Shown: positions 1 to 8,748 of the stretch, one piece after another | Layout of the letters: the number at the start of each line of letters is the position of its first letter | How positions within the stretch are numbered: position 1 is the first letter of the stretch | Origin: Guillardia theta CCMP2712 | Lineage: Eukaryota > Cryptophyceae > Pyrenomonadales > Geminigeraceae | DNA: 64,000 bases | Reading direction: 5' to 3' | Assembly (NCBI RefSeq): GCF_000315625.1 | Contig: NW_005434545.1 | Span: 65,669 to 129,668 of the forward strand | Position numbers and translations under genes: made by a program | The notes under the pieces: model-generated | Told to the model about the DNA's origin: nothing | The model's database searches: none | What the model saw: the letters and a program-made list of their open reading frames with translations, nothing else

Positions 1-2
1 CG

Positions 3-2948
3 CTCAAAAGTTACAAACAGGTTCTTCGTTTGAATCCTGCATGCCCTCCTGAAGTTCGCCTGGGCCTTGCTCACTGTTACGCCGCTTTGAAACTAGACGA
101 CTATGCTTTGAAGGCCTTTGAGAGAGTTGTAGAGCTTTCTCCGAACAATGTGGAAGGTCTTGTTGGCCTCGCCATCATCGAGATGAACAGAGATCCTCCA
201 GCCAACTTGACGGAAGAGCAAGAAGGCACCTTCGTTCGTAGGCAAGTTGCCAAGTCGCTCAAATATCTGAAGCGAGCATACCAAAACAATGGAGACCAAA
301 ACGCTGTTGTTCTCAATCACTTGGCCAATCACTATATCATCGGAGAAGAGCTTGAGAAAGCTCACAGCTTGGCTACGATTGCCTACAACACAACTGATGT
401 TAAGAAGATCAAAGCTGAGAGCTGTTATCATATTGCAAGGGTTTACCATCTCAGGAAGGACTTTGATCAGGCGCACAAGTATTACAACCATGCAGTCAGT
501 TTCTGGCCAGACTTCTTGCTTCCTCAATTCGGTTTAGGTCAGACTTTCACGCATTACAACAAGTTCTCAGAGGCGATCCCCTGCCTGGACAAGGTGCTCC
601 AAACCCAGCCGAATAATTACGAAGCACGCAAACTCATGGGCTTTCTGTGCTCCAAGCTCGGGGATACTGAGAAAGCTATTATGCACTTGCGGAAGATCAC
701 AGAGTTTGAAATCGAAAACAAGATTGATGAGGAAGTGTGGATGGAGTTGGCACAACTTCTTGAGAAACAAAATCCTGCAAGATCCCTTCAGCTTTACCAC
801 AAGGCAAGGGAAGTTCTCAAAAGGAAAAAGCTGCCTGTCAACACCAGCATCTTGAACAACATAGCTTCTCTCTACCAGAAACAGGGCGATCATGCTAAGG
901 CCATGAAGTTCTACGAGAAAGCATTGTTCTCGTGTGGAATTCAAGTCGAGCCGGGCAGCGGCACTGTCAAGGTGGTTGAGAGCATTGACTTGAATGATGC
1001 GATGAAGGGCCAGGGTGTCACGATCTTGTACAATTATGCTCGTCTGCAGGAACAGAAGCAACAGCACAATATTGCCTACAACATTTACCAGACGATCATC
1101 AAAGAACGGCCGAACTACATGGATGCCTACCTTCGAATTGCTTCCATTTGCGAGACTCGTGGAAACAATAGGGATGCGTCAACCTGGCTCCTGCTAGCCC
1201 TGCAGGTCAATCCGAATCACGAGGAGACTCTTATCCATCTTGCAAAGCTGGCCATGAAAATCTTGAACTTCTCCCGTGCTCAGAAATACCTGGAAAAGAT
1301 TCTGAGCAGGAACTCGAATCATGCTCTTGCGAATGTGCTTCTTGGCAACATATTCTTTTCTAGCGCGAAACATGACGGAGACAGTCAAGACACAGACAAG
1401 TCTCGAAGTAAGTACGTTCAGTACCTCTCTCGCGCTCTTTCCTTCTATTCTCGAGTGATCGAGAGTGAGGGCGGTACCAACCTCCTCGCCGCCAATGGAG
1501 CCGCCACTGTGATCGGGCAGAGTGGTCGACTTTCCGAAGCAAAGTCCATCTTCGCACATCTGCGCGAGACTGCTCCTCATCAGCTTCCAGATGCCTGGAT
1601 CAACCTTGGACATATCCACTTCCTCCAAGACGAGTTCACTCAGGCCATCAAGATTTACAAGGCGGCGCTGGATAGGTTCTTTGATGGGCACGACGTTGGG
1701 CTCCTGACCTCGATCGCGAAAGCTGAGTTTTATCTCGCGGACAAGGGGAAGACCCTCAAGGCATCCAAGGACTCCAAGGAGGACAAGTTCATCGCCTTCG
1801 ACCGCAACCTGCTCTTCCAGTGCCGCAGAACTCTGCAGAAGGCGATGCATCTGGCCCCTCGTGACTGGTCGCTGCAGTTCAACATGATCTTTGTGTTGTA
1901 CGCCTCCGCTCAGAAAGTGATCGAGGGAGTTCGACAGGCCCACATGGACTACAGCAATCAGAGCCATGAAGATAAGGGTCTGGAAGCCCCCGAGTATACC
2001 AAGAAAGACCTCGAGCAGGTCGGACATGACGTGATGGTCATGCGACGTATCGCCGGCCTCTTGAGCAAGATCGACAGAGAGAATGAATTCCCCAAGGACA
2101 AGAGGCTCAAGTCGGAGCAGTACGAGCAATGGGGAGGGCAAGTGCACGAGCTCCTCCCGACGTACATGGAGGCCGTGGAAGAGATGCAGAGGTCGTATGA
2201 AGAGAAGAAACAAGTGATCCGACTAATGGAAGAGAGGAAAGCGAGGGAGCTTGAGGAGAAGCAGGAGTTGGAGCGACAGAAACGTCTCCAAGAGAGAGAG
2301 AAGTTGGTCCAACGTGCCATGCTGCTGGAGGACCATAAGAACAGGCTGATCAAGGACGACGACTTCTTGAAAGCAAAACCGAAGCAGACGAGAGCGAAGA
2401 AAGAGAGCGAGATGGATGACTTCATCGACGACGAGGCTGGGAGGTCGCGACTCGACAAGAACAAGTTCAAGGCCAAGGGTCAGACGGACGAGACCAAGGA
2501 GCTGATCAAGTGCATGGAGATCTTCCTGGCTCCCTCAGACAACGAGGACGCAGACGACAACGAGGCTGAGGAGATTCAGAACTTCCTGTCAGATGACGAG
2601 GCTCCCGCAAAGGATGAGGAGGAAGAAGACAAGAGGAAGGAGCCCGAGGAGGAGCCGGAGGAGGAGCACAAGGCTCCTCGGAAGCATCGGCGGCTGACCC
2701 ATGGGGGCAGTGATAGCGACGACTCGTCTGAGTCGGAAGTGAAGAACTACAAGAGGCAGGAGAACAACGATTCCTCGGAGCAGGCGGAGGCTCCTGACGG
2801 CACGTCGACTGAGGAAGCGAAGGAAAAGGCGGCGGAGGAGGCGTTCCCAAGGAAGCAGAAGCGGAGAATGGAGCTTGATGAAGACTCGAGCGAGGAGGAG
2901 GCTGGAGAGGCCAAGAAACGTCGCCTCGAAGATGGAGAAGACGATTAG
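3..2948 (+). CDS. CTR9: CTR9-like Paf1 complex TPR protein (5' end outside window)
   Basis: The frame is already open at base 3 and runs without an intron to a TAG at 2946-2948, so the N-terminus lies upstream. About 980 residues are visible. The first two thirds are tandem TPR helices, for example NPACPPEVRLGLAHC and LDKVLQTQPNNYEARKLMG, which follow the order and wording of CTR9. The last third is a charged coiled coil of E/K/R (around residues 730-790), then a long acidic tail rich in Asp, Glu and Ser. This is the usual CTR9 layout. CTR9 scaffolds the Paf1 complex on elongating RNA polymerase II and supports histone H2B ubiquitylation and H3K4 methylation. It converges with the ZGPAT-like gene, whose stop lies only about 155 bp away. 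Family assignment is confident. Whether introns occur upstream cannot be seen. Confidence 0.93.
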   Translation, partial: LKSYKQVLRLNPACPPEVRLGLAHCYAALKLDDYALKAFERVVELSPNNVEGLVGLAIIEMNRDPPANLTEEQEGTFVRRQVAKSLKYLKRAYQNNGDQNAVVLNHLANHYIIGEELEKAHSLATIAYNTTDVKKIKAESCYHIARVYHLRKDFDQAHKYYNHAVSFWPDFLLPQFGLGQTFTHYNKFSEAIPCLDKVLQTQPNNYEARKLMGFLCSKLGDTEKAIMHLRKITEFEIENKIDEEVWMELAQLLEKQNPARSLQLYHKAREVLKRKKLPVNTSILNNIASLYQKQGDHAKAMKFYEKALFSCGIQVEPGSGTVKVVESIDLNDAMKGQGVTILYNYARLQEQKQQHNIAYNIYQTIIKERPNYMDAYLRIASICETRGNNRDASTWLLLALQVNPNHEETLIHLAKLAMKILNFSRAQKYLEKILSRNSNHALANVLLGNIFFSSAKHDGDSQDTDKSRSKYVQYLSRALSFYSRVIESEGGTNLLAANGAATVIGQSGRLSEAKSIFAHLRETAPHQLPDAWINLGHIHFLQDEFTQAIKIYKAALDRFFDGHDVGLLTSIAKAEFYLADKGKTLKASKDSKEDKFIAFDRNLLFQCRRTLQKAMHLAPRDWSLQFNMIFVLYASAQKVIEGVRQAHMDYSNQSHEDKGLEAPEYTKKDLEQVGHDVMVMRRIAGLLSKIDRENEFPKDKRLKSEQYEQWGGQVHELLPTYMEAVEEMQRSYEEKKQVIRLMEERKARELEEKQELERQKRLQEREKLVQRAMLLEDHKNRLIKDDDFLKAKPKQTRAKKESEMDDFIDDEAGRSRLDKNKFKAKGQTDETKELIKCMEIFLAPSDNEDADDNEAEEIQNFLSDDEAPAKDEEEEDKRKEPEEEPEEEHKAPRKHRRLTHGGSDSDDSSESEVKNYKRQENNDSSEQAEAPDGTSTEEAKEKAAEEAFPRKQKRRMELDEDSSEEEAGEAKKRRLEDGEDD

Positions 2949-3103
2949 GATCCTCGATCTATACCTCCTCATCCTCCTCCCCCCTTACGAGTTCCTGAAG
3001 AGTCCACAACGACCGATTGAGATTTTAATCTTAAGACCTTGAAATGAAGCCAAGATCGCAACTGCCGAGTCATGCGACAGCCCTCGCTCGCTTCCTCCTC
3101 ATC

Positions 3104-5250
3104 TCAGAATAAGTGTTTCCCCTTGAGCGATTTGCCACCTGCCTTGTCCTGCCGTTTGGCGATCGCCTGCTCGTCCGTTCTCAGCTCGTCCATGTGCTGC
3201 AGCACCCACGTCTTCTTCCGCTCGATCTCGCGCTTCATCCCCTCGTTCGCCTGCTGGGGCTCAGCAAACCTCCCTCCCGCAGCCGCGAGCTTTTCACCTG
3301 GTTCCTTGCGAGAGCCGCGTCCAACTGAGAGAGCTGCGGGCAGTCAGAGGACGAGCAAGGAAGGGAAGAGAGGAGGAGGAGGAGGCAGAACCTGCTGCTG
3401 CGCCAGCTGCATTGCCTGAAAAGCTTTCAGAGCTCCAAAAGGAGGGGAAACGGTCGAGAACGAGGCAGGGGAGGAGAGGAAGAGTAGGTGGCTGTCTTCA
3501 CCTCTCGCGTATGCAGCATCGCAGTCGCCAGGTCTTTCCCCTTGATCCCATCCACCTTGGCCCTGCCACCATCGTGACAACCTGCATCCTCCCCGACCAG
3601 CACGAGAGTCACCGTCCCATCGCCTTCCCGTACGCGACCATGGCTCCTGAGCTGAGCACCTGCGAGGCTTCGGGGGTTCCTGCAGCCACGTCATGCCAGG
3701 ACAAGGATCCCCTACCGCTGACCTGAATTCCACCCCTGCTCATCCTGCAGCTCCCCTGCTCCTCCAGTCAGACCGCCCAGAGGTGAGCGTGGTGGACCTT
3801 CTGCTCTCAGCCGCTGAGCCTCTGACGTCCACTTCTTTCGTCCTCCTCTCCTCCTCTTCCCGCTTCCCTCCTGCCCCATCGATCACTCTCCTTCCCCTCG
3901 TCCCCTCAGCCTCCCACCTCCTCTTCCGTCACTTGCTCCATCTTGTCGTCTGCAAGCCATCAGAGGTCGCCGCCTCCTCCAGCACGCGCACCTGACACGC
4001 CGACCCCCGTCCTGTTCGTCTTCCACTTGGCAAACACAGGGTTCATGATGCCCTCCCCTTCCTTCCCGAGACCGCTTCCATGCACGTACCCCATCCTCCT
4101 CCTGTCAGCACCTTGAGCTTAGCCCTCCTCCTCCACTTCTCCTACATGATGCGACTAGCAACCCCTCTTGTCCCGCTCTCCCACGCTCCGAACGCCTTCG
4201 CAACGGTGAGGAGGAGAGCTGGGGTCCAGCAAGGCCTCACCTTGTCGCCCCTCATGGCAGCAGGCATCGAGAAGATCTCGAACTCTGCCGCCAGTCAGCC
4301 TTCCTCTATCTCCTCTCTTCCTCGCACGTCACCTTGTTCGCTTCCCCTTGCTTGCGATGAGACTGAGGAGAACTGCCCTGCTGTGCTGCTGCTGTGCTCT
4401 GACATGTCGTCCCCGCTGCTGTCTGCTCTCGCTGTCATCGACAGCGATCCGCCCTCCCTCCTCTCCCTCCCTCCTCTCCCTCCTTCTCACCTTCTGCCAG
4501 CGACTTGCTCCTCTCTCTCCCATACCCAGCTTCAGCGTCCAGTCTTCCCAGTCTTCTCTGCAAGTCAGCCAAATTGAGCACGTGACCTCCTCCGCTTGCC
4601 TGCTAAGAAGCTCTTTCTTCCTTTCCTCTAGCAGCTCTTGTTTCCTCCTCTTCCTTTCAGCGTCTGAGATCCGTTCCTCCCCGTCGTCATGCTGTGCAAG
4701 AGGAAGAGAGTGAGGCAGAGAGGAGGAGCCGAGTCCAGAAGCACCTTGTACATGCGCACAGGATTCCTCTGCACTATCATCTCCCTCCTGAGATCTTCGG
4801 GGTCTAACTTTCCTCCTGACGCGAAGTGCTTGCTGAGAAGCTGCTCCTTCGCCCTACGGGATGCCTCCGACGATTCTTTCTCTGGTCGCGGCTTCTTCTT
4901 GTCCCAGGCTTCATTGCTGAACATGTCATCGTCGCTGAGTCCTTGTCAGACGATAAACCTGCTCGAGGCGACAACCATACCTGCTCACCACGTCCTCCTG
5001 CTCCTTTGGTTCAGCTAGTTCCATCCAGATCTTGTCTGCCTTGGCCTTCTCTTCCTCCTTCACAGTCTCGCTCAGAAGGCTGATCGCTTCCCGGAGGTTC
5101 TCTCTGTTGCAAAGGTGAGACAGCGAGGAGGAGGAAGAGGAGGAGAGGTAGACTTGCTCACTTCAACAGCTCCAAGTCTTCTGAGGGCGGCAAGAGAGAA
5201 ACATGAGCCAGTTGCTCTTGATACATCTTGAGGGTGCTCGCGGCGTCCAT
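3104..5250 (-). CDS. ZGPAT-like G-patch protein, multi-exon
   Basis: A minus-strand gene joined by eye from short exons. Exon 1 starts with an ATG at 5250 (MDAASTLKMYQEQLAHV) and splices into a helical segment (ENLREAISLLSETVKEEE, near 5090). An acidic linker follows (DDDMFSNEAWDKKKPRP, about 4925), then a Lys/Glu-rich helix. The decisive part is near 4200-4010: FGAWESGTRGVASRIM continues after a short intron into RRMGYVHGSGLGKEGEGI. This is the WE-x-TRG-x-x-S + G-patch block of ZGPAT and plant CCCH/G-patch proteins. The last exons give LSQLDAALARNQ, a basic helix and a C-terminus ending GGKSLKGKHLF. ZGPAT proteins bind RNA or DNA and pair with DEAH helicases through the G-patch. I could not find the CCCH zinc finger. 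One intron near 4560-4599 seems to use a GC donor. Exons between 4000 and 3650 are uncertain. Confidence 0.72.
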
Positions 5251-5470
5251 CGCCTCCCCCTCCTCTCCTTCCTCTCCCTCCCTCTCCTCCTCCCCTCCCT
5301 CCTGTCCTCCCATGCGGATTGCAAGGGGAGGGAATCTCGAGCTCGCCTCAATAAAAGGAATCCGCGCTCGCCTCAGAGTTTCTGCCGTTGAAAACCATGG
5401 CGGACGCTCTGGATGAGCCGCTTCCATCCAGGTACGAGACGGAGGAGGAGGAGGAGGAGGAGGAGGAGGA

Positions 5471-5507
<37 letters not shown>

Positions 5508-5814
5508 CAGATGAATAAGAAGGGGAAGAAGAGGAAGAGGAGATGAAGAATCTGAAGGAGATATGATAAGGGCAAGGTGATGAAGTAAAGGGCGAAAGGA
5601 GGCTGGTAGGGAGAGGGTAGGATGAAGGTGAACGAGCAGGGAGGAAGTAGGATGAGAAATGACAGATGAGTGTAATGTGCAAGTGAGCTGGCAATCAGAA
5701 AGGAGATGTTGCTGCTTGTAGTTGCTCGATGACTTGTGGTTAGAGGCAGATTCCTGTTGACACAGCTGACGATCGTGTTGGTTCAGGTCTAGGGGCGACG
5801 AACCCCCAACAAAT
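5251..5814. other. Divergent intergenic region with GAG/CAG repeat
   Basis: This 564-bp gap separates the starts of the ZGPAT-like gene and the 884-residue orphan, so it should hold both promoters. On the plus strand it contains a (GAG)n tract running directly into a (CAG)n tract. No credible coding exon was seen. Translations across the repeat give only homopolymer runs of Ser, Leu, Pro or Cys. Confidence 0.6.
5441..5506. repeat. (GAG)n(CAG)n trinucleotide repeat
   Basis: Direct reading shows about 11 GAG/GGA triplets followed by about 11 CAG triplets. It lies between two divergent gene starts, not in a supported exon. Confidence 0.9.
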
Positions 5815-8469
5815 ATGGCAAGACAGCAGTTTTTCTTTCCTCGAACGTTTTCAGTTTGCACGATCTTTGAGATGCTACACCTGCAGCCCTACGAGCCTCA
5901 CCTCAAGCAGAGAGTCAGCACAGGCATGCTGGACCGGTTGGTCATCCCTGACACCATCGCATTCCGCAAGGGGTTTCCGGGATACCCCCGATGGTACCTG
6001 ACGTCTGTGGTGGACATGGGGATGATCAAGAGAAAGAACAGCTTCAACGTCACTCCCCGCAAGATCCTTGAAGCCTTCACCATCAAGAAGTCCAGGCAGC
6101 TCGGGCGAGGGAGCTCGGGGATCATCGCGATGCTGATAGAGGACGTGCAGTCGAGCTCATCCATGGCAGGGGAGGAGGAGTTCGGGAAGGTGGTGGTAGA
6201 GTACCTGGATGAGGTCATGCTCAGAGACTTTCTGCAGCACAGAGCAGGGACCTTCAGCGGGATCCTGCAGAAATGGGTGGAACCTAAAGGACCGGCTAAC
6301 AGCATGCTGCATGCTGCCTGGCACAACAACGTGTGCAAGGTCGACAGCGTCACCAACGTGCGATCGCTGAGGGACAGACGATGCTCCATGTACGAACGCG
6401 CCGTCACCTTCGATGGAGGGAGCAGCTTAACTCGCAGAGACCCTGTGCCGCTGCTCCTGCAGAAGGAGCTTCAGGGCCTTTGCTCGAGCATATCGCGACA
6501 CGTGGGGGTGGTGACGGAGCAGAAGGTTAGCGTGTGGGGCATCCAGGGATACTTCAAAGTGAGGGGCGACGGGAAGGTCGTATTCCTGTGGGCAAGCAAC
6601 CTTAAGATCTCCTCCTCCCCCTCCTCCTCTTCGACTTCCTCCTCTGCTGACGCCTCCTTCGGCAACCGCATCTGCTCCCCCACCATGAGCGCCCCGGGGG
6701 AGGTCAACTCTGCAATGAGCACGATCAGGAGCAGGACGTACGTTTGTCCCGTGTCGAACAAGGTGTGCAGGTGGGAGGAAGCGAAGACTTTCATCAGCTA
6801 CAAGATGATCATCTTGGAATGGAACTCGAGGTTTCCCCCAGACAGCCTCTCCCTCGACTTCCGGCCCTCGTCTGCAAGGGTTCTAGAGGGCAGGAGGGCC
6901 CTTGAACCTCCTCCTCCTCCTCCTCCTCCTCGCCCTCTCTCTGCCAGGATCTCCAACCACCGCCCGTTGTCAGCCCGCGTCCTTGTCGACGGGAGAGCAA
7001 CGGAGGGGAAGGGAGCGACGGGGGACGAGCTGCGAACGTTGACGGAGGGCGGGGAGGAACGGCTGAGCGAGCAGAAGTGCATCCCTGAGCTGATCAGGAA
7101 GCTGGAGAACCTGAGCGACGTCAGTCTGTACAAGGCTCGGCTGCGAGATGCGTCCTTCCTCTACAAGCAGGTCAGAGTGTCCGACGAGGTCGCCAAGTAC
7201 TTTGCAAGCTTCGCTCCCTCAGTCGCCTCGCCGCGGGGGAGCAAGAAGAGCTTCGGGCTCGGTCACTTTCTTGACCACGAGCAGGAGCCTCGTCCTGCCA
7301 GCTCCCCTGTCTTCTCCTCTCGCACTCAGAGCACTGAGAGCACCAGCCTCTTCCGCTCCTCGTCGCTGCTGTCCGGGCAGGGAAAGGAGAACGAGAGAGT
7401 AATGGCCGGAACTGAGTTGCAGCACAAGACAACGTTCATCCCTCCGCTCAAGATCCCCCGCCTCGATCGAGCCTCCTCCTCCCTCCCTCTGGACCCCGTC
7501 AGGGTCGCCGATCGCCTCCTCTCCCACCGACAGCAGGCGGCATTGGCGCTGCACCTGCAGCGATTTCGTGGCTCCCGCGAGCAGCCGCCAACAGAAGAGA
7601 AGGAGAGCAGGAGGAAGCGGGAGGGAGGAGGCTGGCGGAGGAGCCACCAAGACTTCTTTATGCTCGAGTCCCTCAAGGCCCGGGTGCCCGAGAGGGTCAA
7701 TGACATCCGGTCGGGAGGATGGAGTGAGAGGAAGGAGAAAGAGGAGAGGAGCGAGGTACTGGTTCCTACAGCACCCAAGGAGCTGAAGAAAGGAGTAGGA
7801 GGTCTGGCGAGTGTGAGAAGGGTTGGGGTGGAGAAGGGGAGGAACGAGGAGGACTTGTACGCGATGCTGGTGCATCATGAAGAACAGGAGCTGCATGAGA
7901 AGGAGAAGCTGAAGCAGTTGATCGCTGAGGCCAGGAGGGACCTGCAGCTCATCGAAGAAAGTCAGTCGATGGAGGACAGCATGGAGAGTGTCGTGATCGG
8001 ACCGATGGAGGACAAGACCGATGAAGAGCATCAGGACAATGAGGAGGACGAGGAGAGGGACGAGGGCGACGACGACGACGACGACGACGACGACAGGGAG
8101 GGAGAGGAAGGGCAAGGAGGTCACAGGAGAGAGGAGGGAGCTCTTGATCCTGACGACTTCGCCTCATCAAGCGACGCGGAAGTTCTTTCAGGCGCGTCCT
8201 TGCGCTCCTTGTCGTCGGGTCAGGTGGACACGGAGGCCTTCACGCGAGAGTTGGAGGAGCGACGGGCGGCAGGCATGGAGAGGGGGAGCGATGTGCCTCC
8301 CCTCGACGAGTTTGTCCTCTCCGCTCTCGAGAGCGTCACCAACCTACCGGCTCACCTTCACCGCGAGCTGATCAACGACCTGCTGCCCGAGCTCGACCCC
8401 TCCGAGCAGAGATACTTCTTCGACATCCTCGCGGATTGCCAGGGGTTTGAGGAGGATCTAGGCGTTTAA
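5815..8469 (+). CDS. Unrecognised 884-residue intronless protein
   Basis: A single uninterrupted frame from ATG at 5815 to TAA at 8467-8469. The first ~260 residues look like a conserved globular domain, including FPGYPRWYLTSVVDMG, SGILQKWVEPKG, CSMYERAVTFDGG and QGYFKVRGDGKVVFLWASNL. The rest is low-complexity: Ser-rich and Pro-rich stretches, an Arg/Glu region, a coiled-coil segment near residues 690-715, and an Asp run near 760. The last ~55 residues (PPLDEFVLSALESVTNLP and on) look like a folded helical cap. I vaguely associate the N-terminal block with conserved proteins of flagellated protists, but cannot name a family and do not assign a function. The lack of introns contrasts with the neighbours. 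The start is the first ATG in a long open frame. Confidence 0.8.
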   Translation: MARQQFFFPRTFSVCTIFEMLHLQPYEPHLKQRVSTGMLDRLVIPDTIAFRKGFPGYPRWYLTSVVDMGMIKRKNSFNVTPRKILEAFTIKKSRQLGRGSSGIIAMLIEDVQSSSSMAGEEEFGKVVVEYLDEVMLRDFLQHRAGTFSGILQKWVEPKGPANSMLHAAWHNNVCKVDSVTNVRSLRDRRCSMYERAVTFDGGSSLTRRDPVPLLLQKELQGLCSSISRHVGVVTEQKVSVWGIQGYFKVRGDGKVVFLWASNLKISSSPSSSSTSSSADASFGNRICSPTMSAPGEVNSAMSTIRSRTYVCPVSNKVCRWEEAKTFISYKMIILEWNSRFPPDSLSLDFRPSSARVLEGRRALEPPPPPPPPRPLSARISNHRPLSARVLVDGRATEGKGATGDELRTLTEGGEERLSEQKCIPELIRKLENLSDVSLYKARLRDASFLYKQVRVSDEVAKYFASFAPSVASPRGSKKSFGLGHFLDHEQEPRPASSPVFSSRTQSTESTSLFRSSSLLSGQGKENERVMAGTELQHKTTFIPPLKIPRLDRASSSLPLDPVRVADRLLSHRQQAALALHLQRFRGSREQPPTEEKESRRKREGGGWRRSHQDFFMLESLKARVPERVNDIRSGGWSERKEKEERSEVLVPTAPKELKKGVGGLASVRRVGVEKGRNEEDLYAMLVHHEEQELHEKEKLKQLIAEARRDLQLIEESQSMEDSMESVVIGPMEDKTDEEHQDNEEDEERDEGDDDDDDDDDREGEEGQGGHRREEGALDPDDFASSSDAEVLSGASLRSLSSGQVDTEAFTRELEERRAAGMERGSDVPPLDEFVLSALESVTNLPAHLHRELINDLLPELDPSEQRYFFDILADCQGFEEDLGV

Positions 8470-8497
8470 ATAGCATGTGAATACGAGGAGAGGGGAT

Positions 8498-8738
8498 ATG
8501 AGAGGTTTGATACAAGTAAAGCTCGTGAGAGGTTTGATACAAGTAAAGCTCGTGAGAGGTTTGATACAAGTAAAGCTCGTGAGAGGTTTGATACAAGTAA
8601 AGCTCGTGAGAGGTTTGATACAAGTAAAGCTCGTGAGAGGTTTGATACAAGTAAAGCTCGTGAGAGGTTTGATACAAGTAAAGCTCGTGAGAGGTTTGAT
8701 ACAAGTAAAGCTCGTGAGAGGTTTGATACAAGTAAGGT
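8498..8738. repeat. 27-bp minisatellite, about nine copies
   Basis: The unit agaggtttgatacaagtaaa + gctcgtg repeats head to tail with almost no divergence. The last copy diverges at its 3' end. It begins ~30 bp after the orphan's stop and ends just before the stop of the convergent coiled-coil gene at 8749, so it fills the shared 3' region. The 27-bp period keeps a frame open on both strands, which makes spurious ORFs. Confidence 0.93.
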
Positions 8739-8748
8739 TGAGATGTCT

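Noticed and set aside
1194-2213. 339-residue minus-strand frame opposite CTR9
   Set aside because: It is antisense to a clearly conserved coding exon and has no recognisable protein character.
7219-8124. 301-residue minus-strand frame opposite the 884-residue orphan
   Set aside because: It is a shadow of the plus-strand frame, with Leu/Val runs from the antisense of acidic repeats.
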